Shown piece after piece: positions 8,938 through 17,656 of a stretch of 64,000 nucleotides of DNA (position 1 is the stretch's first letter; each line of letters begins with the position of its first letter). The notes below the pieces were generated by a model. It was not told the DNA's origin. It ran no database searches and saw nothing but the letters and a program-made list of their open reading frames with translations. This stretch comes from an uncultured Alphaproteobacteria bacterium (GTDB taxonomy: Bacteria > Pseudomonadota > Alphaproteobacteria > Caulobacterales > Hyphomonadaceae). The stretch spans positions 62,001-126,000 of the forward strand of contig CAIKWZ010000009.1 in NCBI GenBank assembly GCA_903831255.1, in the 5' to 3' direction. The translations under genes and the position numbers were made by a program.

Positions 8938-11900
8938 ATGTCAAATAATGCGCTTTCGGGCGTATCAGCGATCGCGTTCATGATCGGTGTGGCCGGGTTA
9001 TCGGTCGCGAACGCTCAGCAGGCGCCGGCTCCCGATCAAATTCCAGCCGCGGCGAAGCCTGCAGACGACAAAGCGGTCGAACGCGTCGTCGTCACCGGTT
9101 CGAACATCGCCGGGGCGACTGAATCCGCCGCCCTTCCGGTTGAGGTCTACACGGCTGAAGAGTCCCTGAAGCAGGGCAATCAGACCGCGCTTGAGTTCAT
9201 CAAGACCCTGAGCGTTGTCGGTTCGACTGTGGGTGAGACCAACCAGTTCCAGGCCGGATATGGCGGGATCGGGTCGTCCTCGCTCAACCTCCGGGGCCTC
9301 GGAGGCGGCCGCACGCTCACCATCTTCAACGGGCGTCGCTTCTCTGAAAACACCAATATGATCCCGCAGATGGCGCTCTCGCGCACCGAAATCCTCAAGG
9401 ATGGCGGCGCGGTGATCTACGGCGCCGACGCGACTGGAGGCGTGGTCAACTTCATCACCCGCGACAGTTTCGACGGTCTGATCGTGGATGGTGAGTTCAA
9501 GTCTGTCGACGGATCGGACGGCGACTACAATGGCGGTCTGCTCTGGGGAAAGCAGTTCGACCAGTCCAATCTGATGTTCTCCGCCGAGTTTTCGCACAGA
9601 AGCGAACTTCCGATCACCGCTCGCGACTGGGCGCTGCACACCTACGCCGAGAACCCTACGCCCTGGGCGCCCTATCACAATTATTCCGCTTACGTGCTCC
9701 GTTCGGCGACGGGATCGGCCGTTGGGGTTGTCAACGACTTCACCCAGTCGGAATGCGAGGGCTCCAGCGGCCCTGTTCCCGGTTTCTATCAGCCGAATTT
9801 CGGCGGCGCCGGCATTAACGCCTGCTGGTGGAACTATGCGGCTCACACCTACAATCTGGTTGAGGAAAACGATCAGGTCCGCCTCTACGGCCAGTTCGTC
9901 AGCGACCTTGACGAGAGCACCCGGTTTACGGCGACGCTCTCCTACGGCAAGTCGGACGCCAATTCGATCGGAACCGTGGCGTCCTACCAGGCGAACGTGG
10001 GCCCCGCTCCGGCGTCCGGAACCGCGTTCCAGTATCGGGTGCCGAGGGCGAACCCCTACTTCGCTTCGTTCCTGACCCAGAACGCCTCTCAGGTGAACCC
10101 GGCGGCCCTGCCGGCGATCGCCTACGCTGAACAGTTCCTTTCGATCTTCTTCGGTCCGAGCGGCGCGCCCAACTGGGCGCGGGGGGAAGGCACCACGCCG
10201 ACCACCCAGCTTGAGAACTGGAATGCCGCGGCCATTCTCGAGGGCGAGTTCGGCGACGGCTTTGGCGGCTGGCTCGATACCTGGAAGACCTCGCTGACCT
10301 ACAACGTCTCGACCACCGATTCGACGCTGCCGGACATCGTCGCTTACAAGGTCCAGGAAGCCCTGAACGGCTTTGGGGGCCCCAACTGCAACGCGCCGGA
10401 CCTCGTGGCTGACCGGTTCGACACGGCGGGTCTCGACGCCAACGGCAACGGGGTCGTCTCCAACGACGAGTTCTACGCCGTAGTGGGCACTCAGAACGCA
10501 GCCGCTGCGGGCAAGAACGGTTGTCTTTACCTCAACCCGTTCTCCTCGAGCTATGCGCGCAATGGAACCTTCGGACAGGCGAACCCCCGTTACATCGCCG
10601 GCAATGAGGTTCCGGCCGAACTCGCCAGCTGGCTCTATGACGAGCGTCAGTCAGAGGATCAGACGAACAACCTGACCTTTGACGCTCTTGTCACTGGCGA
10701 GGCTCCTGTCACTCTGCCGGGCGGTCAGATCGCCTGGGCCGCCGGCGCCCAGTGGCGTCAGTCGGAGTTCCGCGAGACCAGCTCCAGCCGTTATCTCGAT
10801 CCGAGCGATTTCCCGTGCCAGTGGCCGGGACAGAGGCCGGGTCAGGTGGGCTGCGCGCCGACAGGCGATTCGCCGTACTTCTTCTTCGGTTCGGACGATC
10901 AGTCGAAGTCGGATAACCAGCAGTACTCCTACTTCGGAGAGATGCAGATCCCGGTTCTCGACAACCTGGGCTTCCAGCTCGCCGTCCGCCGCGAGGAGTT
11001 CCCCCGCGCGGGGCTCGGCGCGACCGTTTACAAGATCGCCGGCAAGTACGATCCCTTCGACTGGCTCGCGATCCGCGGTTCGTTCGGCACCAACTACTCC
11101 ACCCCGCCCGCGAACATCGTTCCGGGGAACATCTCCACGGGTCTTTCGCTTATCGCCCGGGCGGGCAACTCCTATCTCCGCGTCGAGACCGAAACCCTCG
11201 CCGGCATCAAGCCGGAGACGGCGGAAGTCTACAACCTCGGCGCTATCTTCACGTTTGATGAGGGGATGCCGCTCGACGGTCGTTTCCGTCTCAGCCTTGA
11301 TTATTTCAACTTCAAGATCATCGATGAGATCAAGACCGTCAGCCACAACGCCATCGTGAACTCCGTGGTTGCGTCTTCGTCCGCCTTTGTGAACTGTGCT
11401 GCGGCTCTCATTCCGCGCATCAGCTTCAAGACGGGCGTCGGGGCCGCCGGCTGTACGCAGGGTGTGACCAAGGGAACAGACATCAGCGGCGTACGCAGCG
11501 TGTTCGGAAACGGACCCGGCGCGCAGACGTCCGGTGTCGATATCGACGCCACTTACAGCTTCGATGCTCTGGGAGGTGAGATCTCGACAAGCCTGACAGC
11601 GACGAACGTCCTGACCTATGACATCGCTGCCTTCAGCCTGAACGGAACCCAGATCTCGCCGGATGTCGACGGTCTTGGCTTCGCCAACTACTCGCGTGAC
11701 GGAGACCTCGTGTCGGAGTGGCGCGGCAACGCCAGCGTCAACTACAGCAACGGACCCCACAATCTGCGGTATGTCCTGCGTTACATCCAGGGCGTCGAGG
11801 ACGATCGTCAGGCTCTCACCAGCCCCTATCGTCAGATCGACGATTTCATCACCTCGAACCTCTATTACCAGTACACGCTGCCGTGGGATGAAGACTTCAC

Positions 11901-12030
11901 CGTCAGCTTCTCCATCGACAATCTGACGGATGAAGCGCCGCCCTTCACCCAGCAGCAGTACAGCTACGATCCGTTCATCGGAAGCGCCCTCGGGAGGACC
12001 TACGAGATCGGTTTCCGCAAGTCGTTCTGA
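8938..12030 (+). CDS. TonB-dependent outer-membrane receptor
   Basis: 1030 residues from ATG 8938, preceded by GGGGAGAGAG. The frame is open upstream, but this start gives a clean signal peptide (about residues 1-27, cleavage after ANA). The mature N-terminus has ERVVVTGSNI, the conserved entry to the plug domain. The plug runs to about residue 175 and includes LRGLGGGRTLTIFNGRR. The rest is a beta-barrel with many aromatic/Gly strands ending in RKSF, with the terminal Phe needed for barrel insertion. It resembles the large TonB receptors common in Caulobacterales and sphingomonads, whose substrates are often peptides, glycans or aromatics rather than iron. A serine hydrolase follows after a strong terminator. 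The substrate cannot be told from the sequence. Confidence 0.92.
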   Translation: MSNNALSGVSAIAFMIGVAGLSVANAQQAPAPDQIPAAAKPADDKAVERVVVTGSNIAGATESAALPVEVYTAEESLKQGNQTALEFIKTLSVVGSTVGETNQFQAGYGGIGSSSLNLRGLGGGRTLTIFNGRRFSENTNMIPQMALSRTEILKDGGAVIYGADATGGVVNFITRDSFDGLIVDGEFKSVDGSDGDYNGGLLWGKQFDQSNLMFSAEFSHRSELPITARDWALHTYAENPTPWAPYHNYSAYVLRSATGSAVGVVNDFTQSECEGSSGPVPGFYQPNFGGAGINACWWNYAAHTYNLVEENDQVRLYGQFVSDLDESTRFTATLSYGKSDANSIGTVASYQANVGPAPASGTAFQYRVPRANPYFASFLTQNASQVNPAALPAIAYAEQFLSIFFGPSGAPNWARGEGTTPTTQLENWNAAAILEGEFGDGFGGWLDTWKTSLTYNVSTTDSTLPDIVAYKVQEALNGFGGPNCNAPDLVADRFDTAGLDANGNGVVSNDEFYAVVGTQNAAAAGKNGCLYLNPFSSSYARNGTFGQANPRYIAGNEVPAELASWLYDERQSEDQTNNLTFDALVTGEAPVTLPGGQIAWAAGAQWRQSEFRETSSSRYLDPSDFPCQWPGQRPGQVGCAPTGDSPYFFFGSDDQSKSDNQQYSYFGEMQIPVLDNLGFQLAVRREEFPRAGLGATVYKIAGKYDPFDWLAIRGSFGTNYSTPPANIVPGNISTGLSLIARAGNSYLRVETETLAGIKPETAEVYNLGAIFTFDEGMPLDGRFRLSLDYFNFKIIDEIKTVSHNAIVNSVVASSSAFVNCAAALIPRISFKTGVGAAGCTQGVTKGTDISGVRSVFGNGPGAQTSGVDIDATYSFDALGGEISTSLTATNVLTYDIAAFSLNGTQISPDVDGLGFANYSRDGDLVSEWRGNASVNYSNGPHNLRYVLRYIQGVEDDRQALTSPYRQIDDFITSNLYYQYTLPWDEDFTVSFSIDNLTDEAPPFTQQQYSYDPFIGSALGRTYEIGFRKSF

Positions 12031-12051
12031 GGCCTGCGAACCGACTGATCG

Positions 12052-12086
12052 AACCCCGGGCTCTTCCGAGCCCGGGGTTTTTTTTT
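12052..12086 (+). terminator. Rho-independent terminator after TonB receptor
   Basis: A perfect 12-bp stem (12052-12063 with 12068-12079), TTCC loop, followed by a run of nine T ending at 12086. It lies 21 nt after the receptor stop, so the downstream hydrolase needs its own promoter or readthrough. Confidence 0.92.
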
Positions 12087-12159
12087 GGTTGCAGACCGCA
12101 CCTCTCCGCTGCCCTATGGGGTATCGGCCGGATCGGTTGCGGCGGCCAGACGGAGAGAG

Positions 12160-13398
12160 ATGATGAGCGGTATCGAGGTAGTGGATCCTGGCGAGGTCGG
12201 TCTCTGCGCGGAGAGGCTGGCGAGAATACCGGCGTTTTTTGAGCCCTATCTCTCCAAGGGACGCCTGCCCTGTGTGGCGGCGCTTGTGGCGAGGGGCGGA
12301 GCGGTGGCGCATCTGTCCTTCCAGGGCGCAACGGAGATGGGGGGCGATCGGGCGATCGACGAACAGACGATCTATCGCATCTATTCGATGACCAAGCCGG
12401 TCACGTCGACGGCGGCGATGATGCTGTTCGAGGAGGGGCTTCTTCGTCTTGATCATGAGGTCCACCGATACATCCCGGAGTTCAGGGACGTCATGGTCTG
12501 GGATGGCGGAAGTCCTGATGCTCCGAGGCTCCGCCGACCGGATCGGGCGATGACCGTTCGTGACCTGTTTCTGCATACCTCGGGGCTGACCTACGCTTTC
12601 CTGCAGCAGCACCCGGTCGATGCGCTCTATCGTCAACGCGGTCTCGAATACGGTGGCTGGAAGGGCGATCTCAAGTCCTTCTGCGAAGGGCTGGCGAGCG
12701 CGCCTCTCGTCTTTTCGCCAGGCGAGGCGTGGAACTATTCCAATGCGACAGACGTCCTCGGAAGGGTTGTCGAGGTCGCTTCCGGGATGACGCTTGAGGC
12801 GTTCTTCCGGGATCGGATCTTCAAGCCACTCGGTATGACGGATACCGGTTTTCACATTTCGGATGAGCGGATCGATCGACTGATGGCGTGTTATTGGCGC
12901 AATCCGGAGACGGGGAAGATCATCCAGAGCGATCCTGGAGGCCGGGCCAGCGCTTACTCCCGGCCGCCCAACGTGCTCTCCGGAGGGGGAGGTCTCGTCT
13001 CGACCATCGGGGACTACTTCAAGTTCTGTCTGATGCTGATCCAGGGCGGCGAGCTGAACGGGGTCCGCCTGCTCTCGCCGAAGACGGTTGAGTTCATGAC
13101 CCGCAACCATCTTCCGGGGAACCAGACCATCGCCCAGATGGGCGATAAGACGTTTTCCGAGACCCGCATGGACGGGTCGGGTTTTGGTCTGGGATGGGCA
13201 GTGACGACGGACGTGACGGCCACCACACAGCCGGGGTCGGAAGGCACTTATTCGTGGGGAGGAATGGCTTCGACCTTCTTCTGGATCGATCCCGCCGAGG
13301 ATCTGATCGCCATTCAGATGACCCAGCTCATGCCTTCGGCGTCCTATCCGATCCGGCCTCAGCTGCAGCAACTGGTGTATGCGGCCATTATCGACTGA
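12160..13398 (+). CDS. beta-lactamase-fold serine hydrolase (class C / esterase EstB-like)
   Basis: 412 residues from ATG 12160; the second ATG at 12163 is equally possible and sits 7 nt after GGAG. The penicillin-recognising fold motifs are visible: SMTK at residues 76-79 and YSN at 193-195. There is also an HTSGLTY block near 139 and a C-terminal SWGG element near 380 replacing KTG. Members hydrolyse esters, amides or D-amino-acid peptides, and many are not beta-lactamases. No signal peptide is seen, so it is probably cytoplasmic. It lies between a TonB receptor and an MFS importer-like protein, which suggests breakdown of a compound brought in by them (inference). Confidence 0.88.
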   Translation: MMSGIEVVDPGEVGLCAERLARIPAFFEPYLSKGRLPCVAALVARGGAVAHLSFQGATEMGGDRAIDEQTIYRIYSMTKPVTSTAAMMLFEEGLLRLDHEVHRYIPEFRDVMVWDGGSPDAPRLRRPDRAMTVRDLFLHTSGLTYAFLQQHPVDALYRQRGLEYGGWKGDLKSFCEGLASAPLVFSPGEAWNYSNATDVLGRVVEVASGMTLEAFFRDRIFKPLGMTDTGFHISDERIDRLMACYWRNPETGKIIQSDPGGRASAYSRPPNVLSGGGGLVSTIGDYFKFCLMLIQGGELNGVRLLSPKTVEFMTRNHLPGNQTIAQMGDKTFSETRMDGSGFGLGWAVTTDVTATTQPGSEGTYSWGGMASTFFWIDPAEDLIAIQMTQLMPSASYPIRPQLQQLVYAAIID

Positions 13399-13465
13399 GA
13401 GGCCTATGGGGCCGCGTCGACCTCGCATCACGCCCTGAAGCCTATCGGTTCGACGTTCAGCAAAA

Positions 13466-13493
13466 AGGCCGCCCGGGAGGTCCCGGGCGGCCT
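13466..13493 (-). terminator. Terminator between converging serine hydrolase and MFS genes
   Basis: A perfect 12-bp G+C-rich stem (13466-13477 with 13482-13493) with a 4-nt loop. Read on the minus strand it is followed by TTTTTG, so it best serves the MFS gene. On the plus strand the following CGTTGTTT gives weaker termination for the hydrolase. Confidence 0.8.
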
Positions 13494-13518
13494 CGTTGTT
13501 TCAGGATCCTGGTGAGGA

Positions 13519-15057
13519 TCAGGCTGCTTCGGCTTCAGGCTTTGTCGGCTTGGGCAGAGCCTGGGCGCCCAGGTGCCAGAGGATCGACAGAGGATAGGTG
13601 ATCACCACACAGGCGATCATCGCCCAGCGAAGCGCATCCCGGCCAACGCCGATGTCGGCGATACCCGGGAAGGCTTCCCGGAAGGAGAAGGCGAGCCGGC
13701 CGTGGAGGCCTGCTTGCTGCGCCATGTCGCCGGTCTGGAACCCGCTGGCGTAAGCGGCAGTCAGGTCCACAGAATTAAGCGTCTTGGCTGTCACCATTCC
13801 GGCTTCCTTGAGCGCGGCGTACAGGTTCTCCGTGCGTGCGCACGACCGCGCCGCCTGGACCGCCTGATCGGCCATATTGCAGGCTGCGGCGTCGTTGAAG
13901 AAGTCGCTCGCCATGCCGACCAGCAACGGCCCCAGTCCAAGACCGATCATGTTGAGGATGAGGAAGAGGACGGCTGAGGACATGGCTCTCATGCCCGGCG
14001 GGACAAGAGAGTGGGTGACCGCAAGCGAGGGCCCGAGATAGGCGGCGGCGAGCGTCAGACCGATCCCGTAGCAGGTCAGGGCGATGTAGGGATCGTGAGA
14101 CATCAGTCCGAGGATAAAGATCGGACCGCCGATGAACTTGCCCCACATCGGAATCCAGAGCTGCCAGCGTTTATCTCGCTTGCCCAGCCAGTCAGCGAAG
14201 ATGCCGCCGCCGATGGTCCCGATCGCACCGGCGATGCCGGCGACCATGCCATAGGTGAAGCCGATCTCGGTCCGGCTCATGCCGTGAGAGCGCTCCATGA
14301 AGGGCACCATCCAGTCGCCGACCCCATAGGTCACGAAGGTTCCGACGCCGGTGGCGATCGAATAGAACCTGAACGACTTCAGGCTCCAGAGATGCCGGAA
14401 GGACTGCATGAAGGTGATCTTCTCGGTCGACGGCTTGAGCCCGGAAAGACCCCTCACCGGCTCCTTGACGGTCATCTGCATGAGAATTGCGAGGGCTACT
14501 CCTGGAATACCGACGACCATGAAGGCGGTGCGCCAGTCGAAGGCCTCCGAGAGCCAGCCGCCGCCGACATTGCCCAGGAGGGTCCCCAGATAGAGGCCGG
14601 ATGAATAGATGGCGAGCGCCCGGGCGCGTTTCTCCGGCTCATAGAGATCCGACACGATAGCGTGGGCAGGCGGGCTGCCGCCTGCTTCCCCAACCCCGAC
14701 CCCCATGCGGGCGAGCGCCAGCTGGAAATAGCTGGTGACGAGGCCCGAGATGGCGGTGAAGGCGCTCCAGATGGTGAGGGAGACGACGATCACTCCTTTG
14801 CGGCTGGTGCTGTCGGCGATCCGCGCAACCGGGATCCCGAAGCCCGTGTAGACCAGCGCGAACAGAAAGCCCGTCAGCAGTCCAAGCTGCCCGTCATTGA
14901 GGTTGAACTCCTCCTTGATCGGGGTCTGAAGAATGGTGAGGATGCGCCGGTCGATGAAGTTGAACGCGTAGACCAGCATCAGGATGACGAGAGCATAGGT
15001 TCGGTGCTTTCGCGCCTCCTCCATCGTGGTGATCTTGCCAGGTGTAAACACCCCCAT
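13519..15057 (-). CDS. MFS transporter, spinster-type
   Basis: 512 residues, inner membrane, twelve predicted segments. The start region reads ALVILMLVYAFNFIDRRILT, typical of the spinster-like MFS subgroup, with the signature GVGVGEAGGSPPAHA near residue 120. The start is ATG 15057 with GGAGG 9 nt upstream. Between the last two membrane segments is a long hydrophilic loop of roughly 90 residues (about 375-465) with two Cys about 16 residues apart. Relatives often move organic acids, lipids or amino-acid-like nutrients. It converges on the serine hydrolase and may form a functional set with the TonB receptor. Confidence 0.87.
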   Translation of the reverse strand: MGVFTPGKITTMEEARKHRTYALVILMLVYAFNFIDRRILTILQTPIKEEFNLNDGQLGLLTGFLFALVYTGFGIPVARIADSTSRKGVIVVSLTIWSAFTAISGLVTSYFQLALARMGVGVGEAGGSPPAHAIVSDLYEPEKRARALAIYSSGLYLGTLLGNVGGGWLSEAFDWRTAFMVVGIPGVALAILMQMTVKEPVRGLSGLKPSTEKITFMQSFRHLWSLKSFRFYSIATGVGTFVTYGVGDWMVPFMERSHGMSRTEIGFTYGMVAGIAGAIGTIGGGIFADWLGKRDKRWQLWIPMWGKFIGGPIFILGLMSHDPYIALTCYGIGLTLAAAYLGPSLAVTHSLVPPGMRAMSSAVLFLILNMIGLGLGPLLVGMASDFFNDAAACNMADQAVQAARSCARTENLYAALKEAGMVTAKTLNSVDLTAAYASGFQTGDMAQQAGLHGRLAFSFREAFPGIADIGVGRDALRWAMIACVVITYPLSILWHLGAQALPKPTKPEAEAA

Positions 15058-15074
15058 GAGCCGCGTCCTCCACT

Positions 15075-15112
15075 CGTTATCGTTATCGTTTCTTGGTCGT
15101 TTCTGGTCGTTC
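15075..15112. repeat. Short tandem repeats upstream of MFS gene
   Basis: Two direct repeats stand just upstream of the MFS start: CGTTAT repeated at 15075-15086 followed by CGTTTC, then TGGTCGTT twice, 10 nt apart, at about 15095-15112. They could be regulator half-sites or leader sequence; no known operator is recognised. Confidence 0.4.
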
Positions 15113-15248
15113 CCCTCAAGCTTTCCTAAAAGTTAGGCGTTCTGTCCACGGGAAAGCGTGTCCCTAGGGAAATAGCGGGCATCACAAGGTCGCCAGATCG
15201 CTCGCCGGCGGCCTTGCGGGCCGGCTTCCTCTTGCCTCGGGGCGCGCT

Positions 15249-16199
15249 TCAGTTCACCGGCGCGATGGTCCTGCAGGGCGAACCGGCCTCAGGAAGGCTC
15301 GTTTGCGATGTGATGAGGGTGACGGCGAACTTTGCAGCGACGCCGTTGTCGTGACCGAGCCCCGGGGCCAGCGCACACCGCCAGGCCAGAGGGGCCGACG
15401 TATCAGACGCCAGGGTGCGCGCCGATGCGTAAAAGGCCTGGCCGCGCGCGAAGCGATGAGGGCCCTGTTCATTGGCTTCGGGGGTTCGTCTGAGGCTGCT
15501 GTGATCGGGATCCGTGTCGGCGTCTCCGAGGAGGACTGTCAGGGGGGCTTTCAGGGCCGACAGCGGATCGGCGCCTGCCGGAGCGTTTCTGAGGCCGTAG
15601 GGCCAATCAACCCTGCGGTCAGGGAAGGCATACCAACCGGCATTGGCTGCGATGGCCTGCTGCATGCGGGGTCCTTCGCCAAGAAGAACGAAGCGGTGGA
15701 CAAACTGAGCGCCCGCGGAATGACCGTAAAGGACGTAGCCGTCTGCTGTGAGACCTTCGGCCGACCGGATCGCCTCAAAGGCCGCCTCGATAACCGCATA
15801 GCTCCAGGCCGAGCGCGGTTTTTCCTGTCCGGCGTTCGTATGCGTGTCGCCCAGATTATATGCGTCCGCACCCGGGAAGGCGGCCTTTGTGAACTCCGGG
15901 ACGATGACAACGAAGCCATATCTGCGGGCAAGATCCGACCACTCTCTGAGATATCGATCGGCGTCGCGCTGGACCCCATGCATGACAAACACGACCCGGG
16001 CGTCTGCAGGGGTCCCCTGAGGCCGGACATACCAGATGGGAACATTGGTGTGGACCGGCGTCGAGATCATCGTCCGACGCGCTTCGGGAATGTCCGCCAG
16101 CGGGGAGCGGTCTGGGGCAGGCGCTGCAGTCGCGCAGGCTGAGGCGAGCATCAGAGCCGCCAGGATCAGAGTTCTCAAGGGGAAAAGGTCTCCGGACAT
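15249..16199 (-). CDS. Lipoprotein alpha/beta hydrolase
   Basis: 316 residues from ATG 16199, chosen because it begins a signal peptide ending in LASAC (Cys22), a lipoprotein-like cleavage site. A GTG 45 nt further upstream is in frame but overlaps the lyase gene. The catalytic set is readable: Ser161 in GHSAG, an Asp near 226-230 in LLGDADTD, and His283 in GLGHDNG. An oxyanion-type HG (FVMHG) lies near 74. The fold resembles poly(3-hydroxybutyrate) depolymerase/feruloyl-esterase-like hydrolases. It is expected to sit in the envelope. It is the third gene of a run TonB receptor-exported lyase-hydrolase, which suggests joint processing of an imported compound. Confidence 0.8.
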   Translation of the reverse strand: MSGDLFPLRTLILAALMLASACATAAPAPDRSPLADIPEARRTMISTPVHTNVPIWYVRPQGTPADARVVFVMHGVQRDADRYLREWSDLARRYGFVVIVPEFTKAAFPGADAYNLGDTHTNAGQEKPRSAWSYAVIEAAFEAIRSAEGLTADGYVLYGHSAGAQFVHRFVLLGEGPRMQQAIAANAGWYAFPDRRVDWPYGLRNAPAGADPLSALKAPLTVLLGDADTDPDHSSLRRTPEANEQGPHRFARGQAFYASARTLASDTSAPLAWRCALAPGLGHDNGVAAKFAVTLITSQTSLPEAGSPCRTIAPVN

Positions 16200-16225
16200 G
16201 GGGCGATGACGAGAGGACGAGGCAG

Positions 16226-17656
16226 TCAGTTCGGTGTCGGGCACGTCTGACCCGCCCGCGCCCGGGAGGCGGCGACGACCCGGTCGACCTGCCGGGCCGC
16301 GGTCTCGAGCCCCCGGGTGGGATCGAGCAGGCGGTGGATCTCAGCAGGCGACAGGATGCGCGCGATCTCAGGTTCCGCCAGCAGGGCTTTCTCGAAGGAT
16401 GTCTCCGTCTGCACTCTGGCGACAGCGCGACGCACAGCCTCCTCGGCCTGTTCCTGCGACAGGCGAGCGAGAAGCGCCTGAGTGACGGCCTGCGCGGAAA
16501 TCAATCCGCCGGTTCGATCCAGGTTCCGGCGCATGGCCGCCGCATCGACCGCCAGCGCTGCCGTGAGAGCGGCGGCGTCCAGGATCATGGCCTCCGCCCC
16601 GATCATGAGATCGCCCATGGCTGCATTCGGTCGTGAGACATTGTCCCGTTCGAAGACGTTGACGACGTCGTCGAGAATAACCTCCGCCTGTCTCGGGAGA
16701 ACGCGGGAGGCATGAATGAGGCTTTCCGACAGTTCCGGATTGACCTTGTGAGGCATGGAGCTCGACCCGACCGATCCCTGAGGGCGGGTCTCGGCGGCCT
16801 CGGCGATGTCGTCCATCTGCATGAGGAAGATGTCCTGACCATAGCGGCCCAGGGTCCGGGACAGGAGGGAGACTGAGAGGGCGGTTTCCGCGTAAACGTC
16901 CCTCGAGGCATGCCAGTCGTCTTCAAACGGCGCAGGCAGTCCCAGCTCGGCGCCAAACCGGTCCTCGACTTCGACCGCCCGCTGGCCAAGGCCCGCATAG
17001 CTGCCGACGGCTCCCTTCATGATGGATGATCGCGACAGTCGTGCGCGCGTTTCGCAAAGACGCTCCCGATGACGACCAAGCTCTCCGACCCAGACAGAGA
17101 CCCGCTTGCCATAGGTCAGGGGCAGCGCATGGCGTCCCAGAGTGCGTCCCACCACGGGGGTGGCGCGATGGCGGACAGCCAGCTCGACGAGCGAGGCTTC
17201 AAGCGCTTCCAGATCCTCAAGAATTGAGTCAACGGCCTCGATGAGCTGAAGGGTGAGGACTGTGTCGTAGATATCGACCGTCGTGGCTCCGAAGTGCAGG
17301 TGGCTTGCGGCGTTCTCAGACAGCCGGCTACGCCATACCTGCAGGAGGGCCACCATCCGGTGCCCCGTGGTGCGACGCGCCGCCTCGACATCGGCAAGGG
17401 GCGCGAAAGACGGATCAGATCTGGCGGTGATCTCCCGGGCGGCCTCGGCCGGGATCACGCCTTCAGAGGCCTGGGCTCTTGCGAGGGCGGCCTCGACCTT
17501 CATCACGAGAGCGATCTCGTTCTGAGGAGAAAAAATCTCCCGGGAGCTCTGGGCGAACGCCTGGGGTCCGGTCAGAGCGGACAGGCTGGCGGCGAGGGCG
17601 ATCAGCCCTCGCCGCAGACCTGCGCCGCGACTAGAAGTCAGTGCGGACCTGGACAT
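16226..17656 (-). CDS. Exported fumarase/CMLE-superfamily lyase
   Basis: 476 residues from ATG 17656, 4 nt after AGGGAG. Superfamily signatures are clear: SHLHFGATTVDIYDT (119-132), GRTLGRHALPLTYG (170-183) and GSSSMPHKVNPE (297-308). The second block resembles 3-carboxymuconate cycloisomerase more than adenylosuccinate lyase, because the usual Thr-His is Thr-Leu. The striking feature is the N-terminus: twin Arg at 15-16 followed by a hydrophobic stretch and AFA/Q cleavage near 35, a Tat-like signal peptide. Enzymes of this superfamily are normally cytoplasmic C-N or C-O lyases. The start lies inside the 3' end of the TonB receptor gene (26-nt overlap), and a lipoprotein hydrolase follows. 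A periplasmic lyase acting on an imported aminopolycarboxylate or succinyl compound is a reasonable hypothesis. Confidence 0.83.
   Translation of the reverse strand: MSRSALTSSRGAGLRRGLIALAASLSALTGPQAFAQSSREIFSPQNEIALVMKVEAALARAQASEGVIPAEAAREITARSDPSFAPLADVEAARRTTGHRMVALLQVWRSRLSENAASHLHFGATTVDIYDTVLTLQLIEAVDSILEDLEALEASLVELAVRHRATPVVGRTLGRHALPLTYGKRVSVWVGELGRHRERLCETRARLSRSSIMKGAVGSYAGLGQRAVEVEDRFGAELGLPAPFEDDWHASRDVYAETALSVSLLSRTLGRYGQDIFLMQMDDIAEAAETRPQGSVGSSSMPHKVNPELSESLIHASRVLPRQAEVILDDVVNVFERDNVSRPNAAMGDLMIGAEAMILDAAALTAALAVDAAAMRRNLDRTGGLISAQAVTQALLARLSQEQAEEAVRRAVARVQTETSFEKALLAEPEIARILSPAEIHRLLDPTRGLETAARQVDRVVAASRARAGQTCPTPN

Noticed and set aside
12160-13398. Antibiotic-resistance beta-lactamase
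   Set aside because: No signal peptide and the third motif is not KTG; the protein fits esterase-like class C relatives.
10651-13431. A 926-codon open frame antisense to the first TonB receptor and serine hydrolase
   Set aside because: It spans two well-supported plus-strand genes and a perfect terminator; its Arg/Gly/His-rich composition is the usual antisense reading of G+C-rich codons and matches no family.
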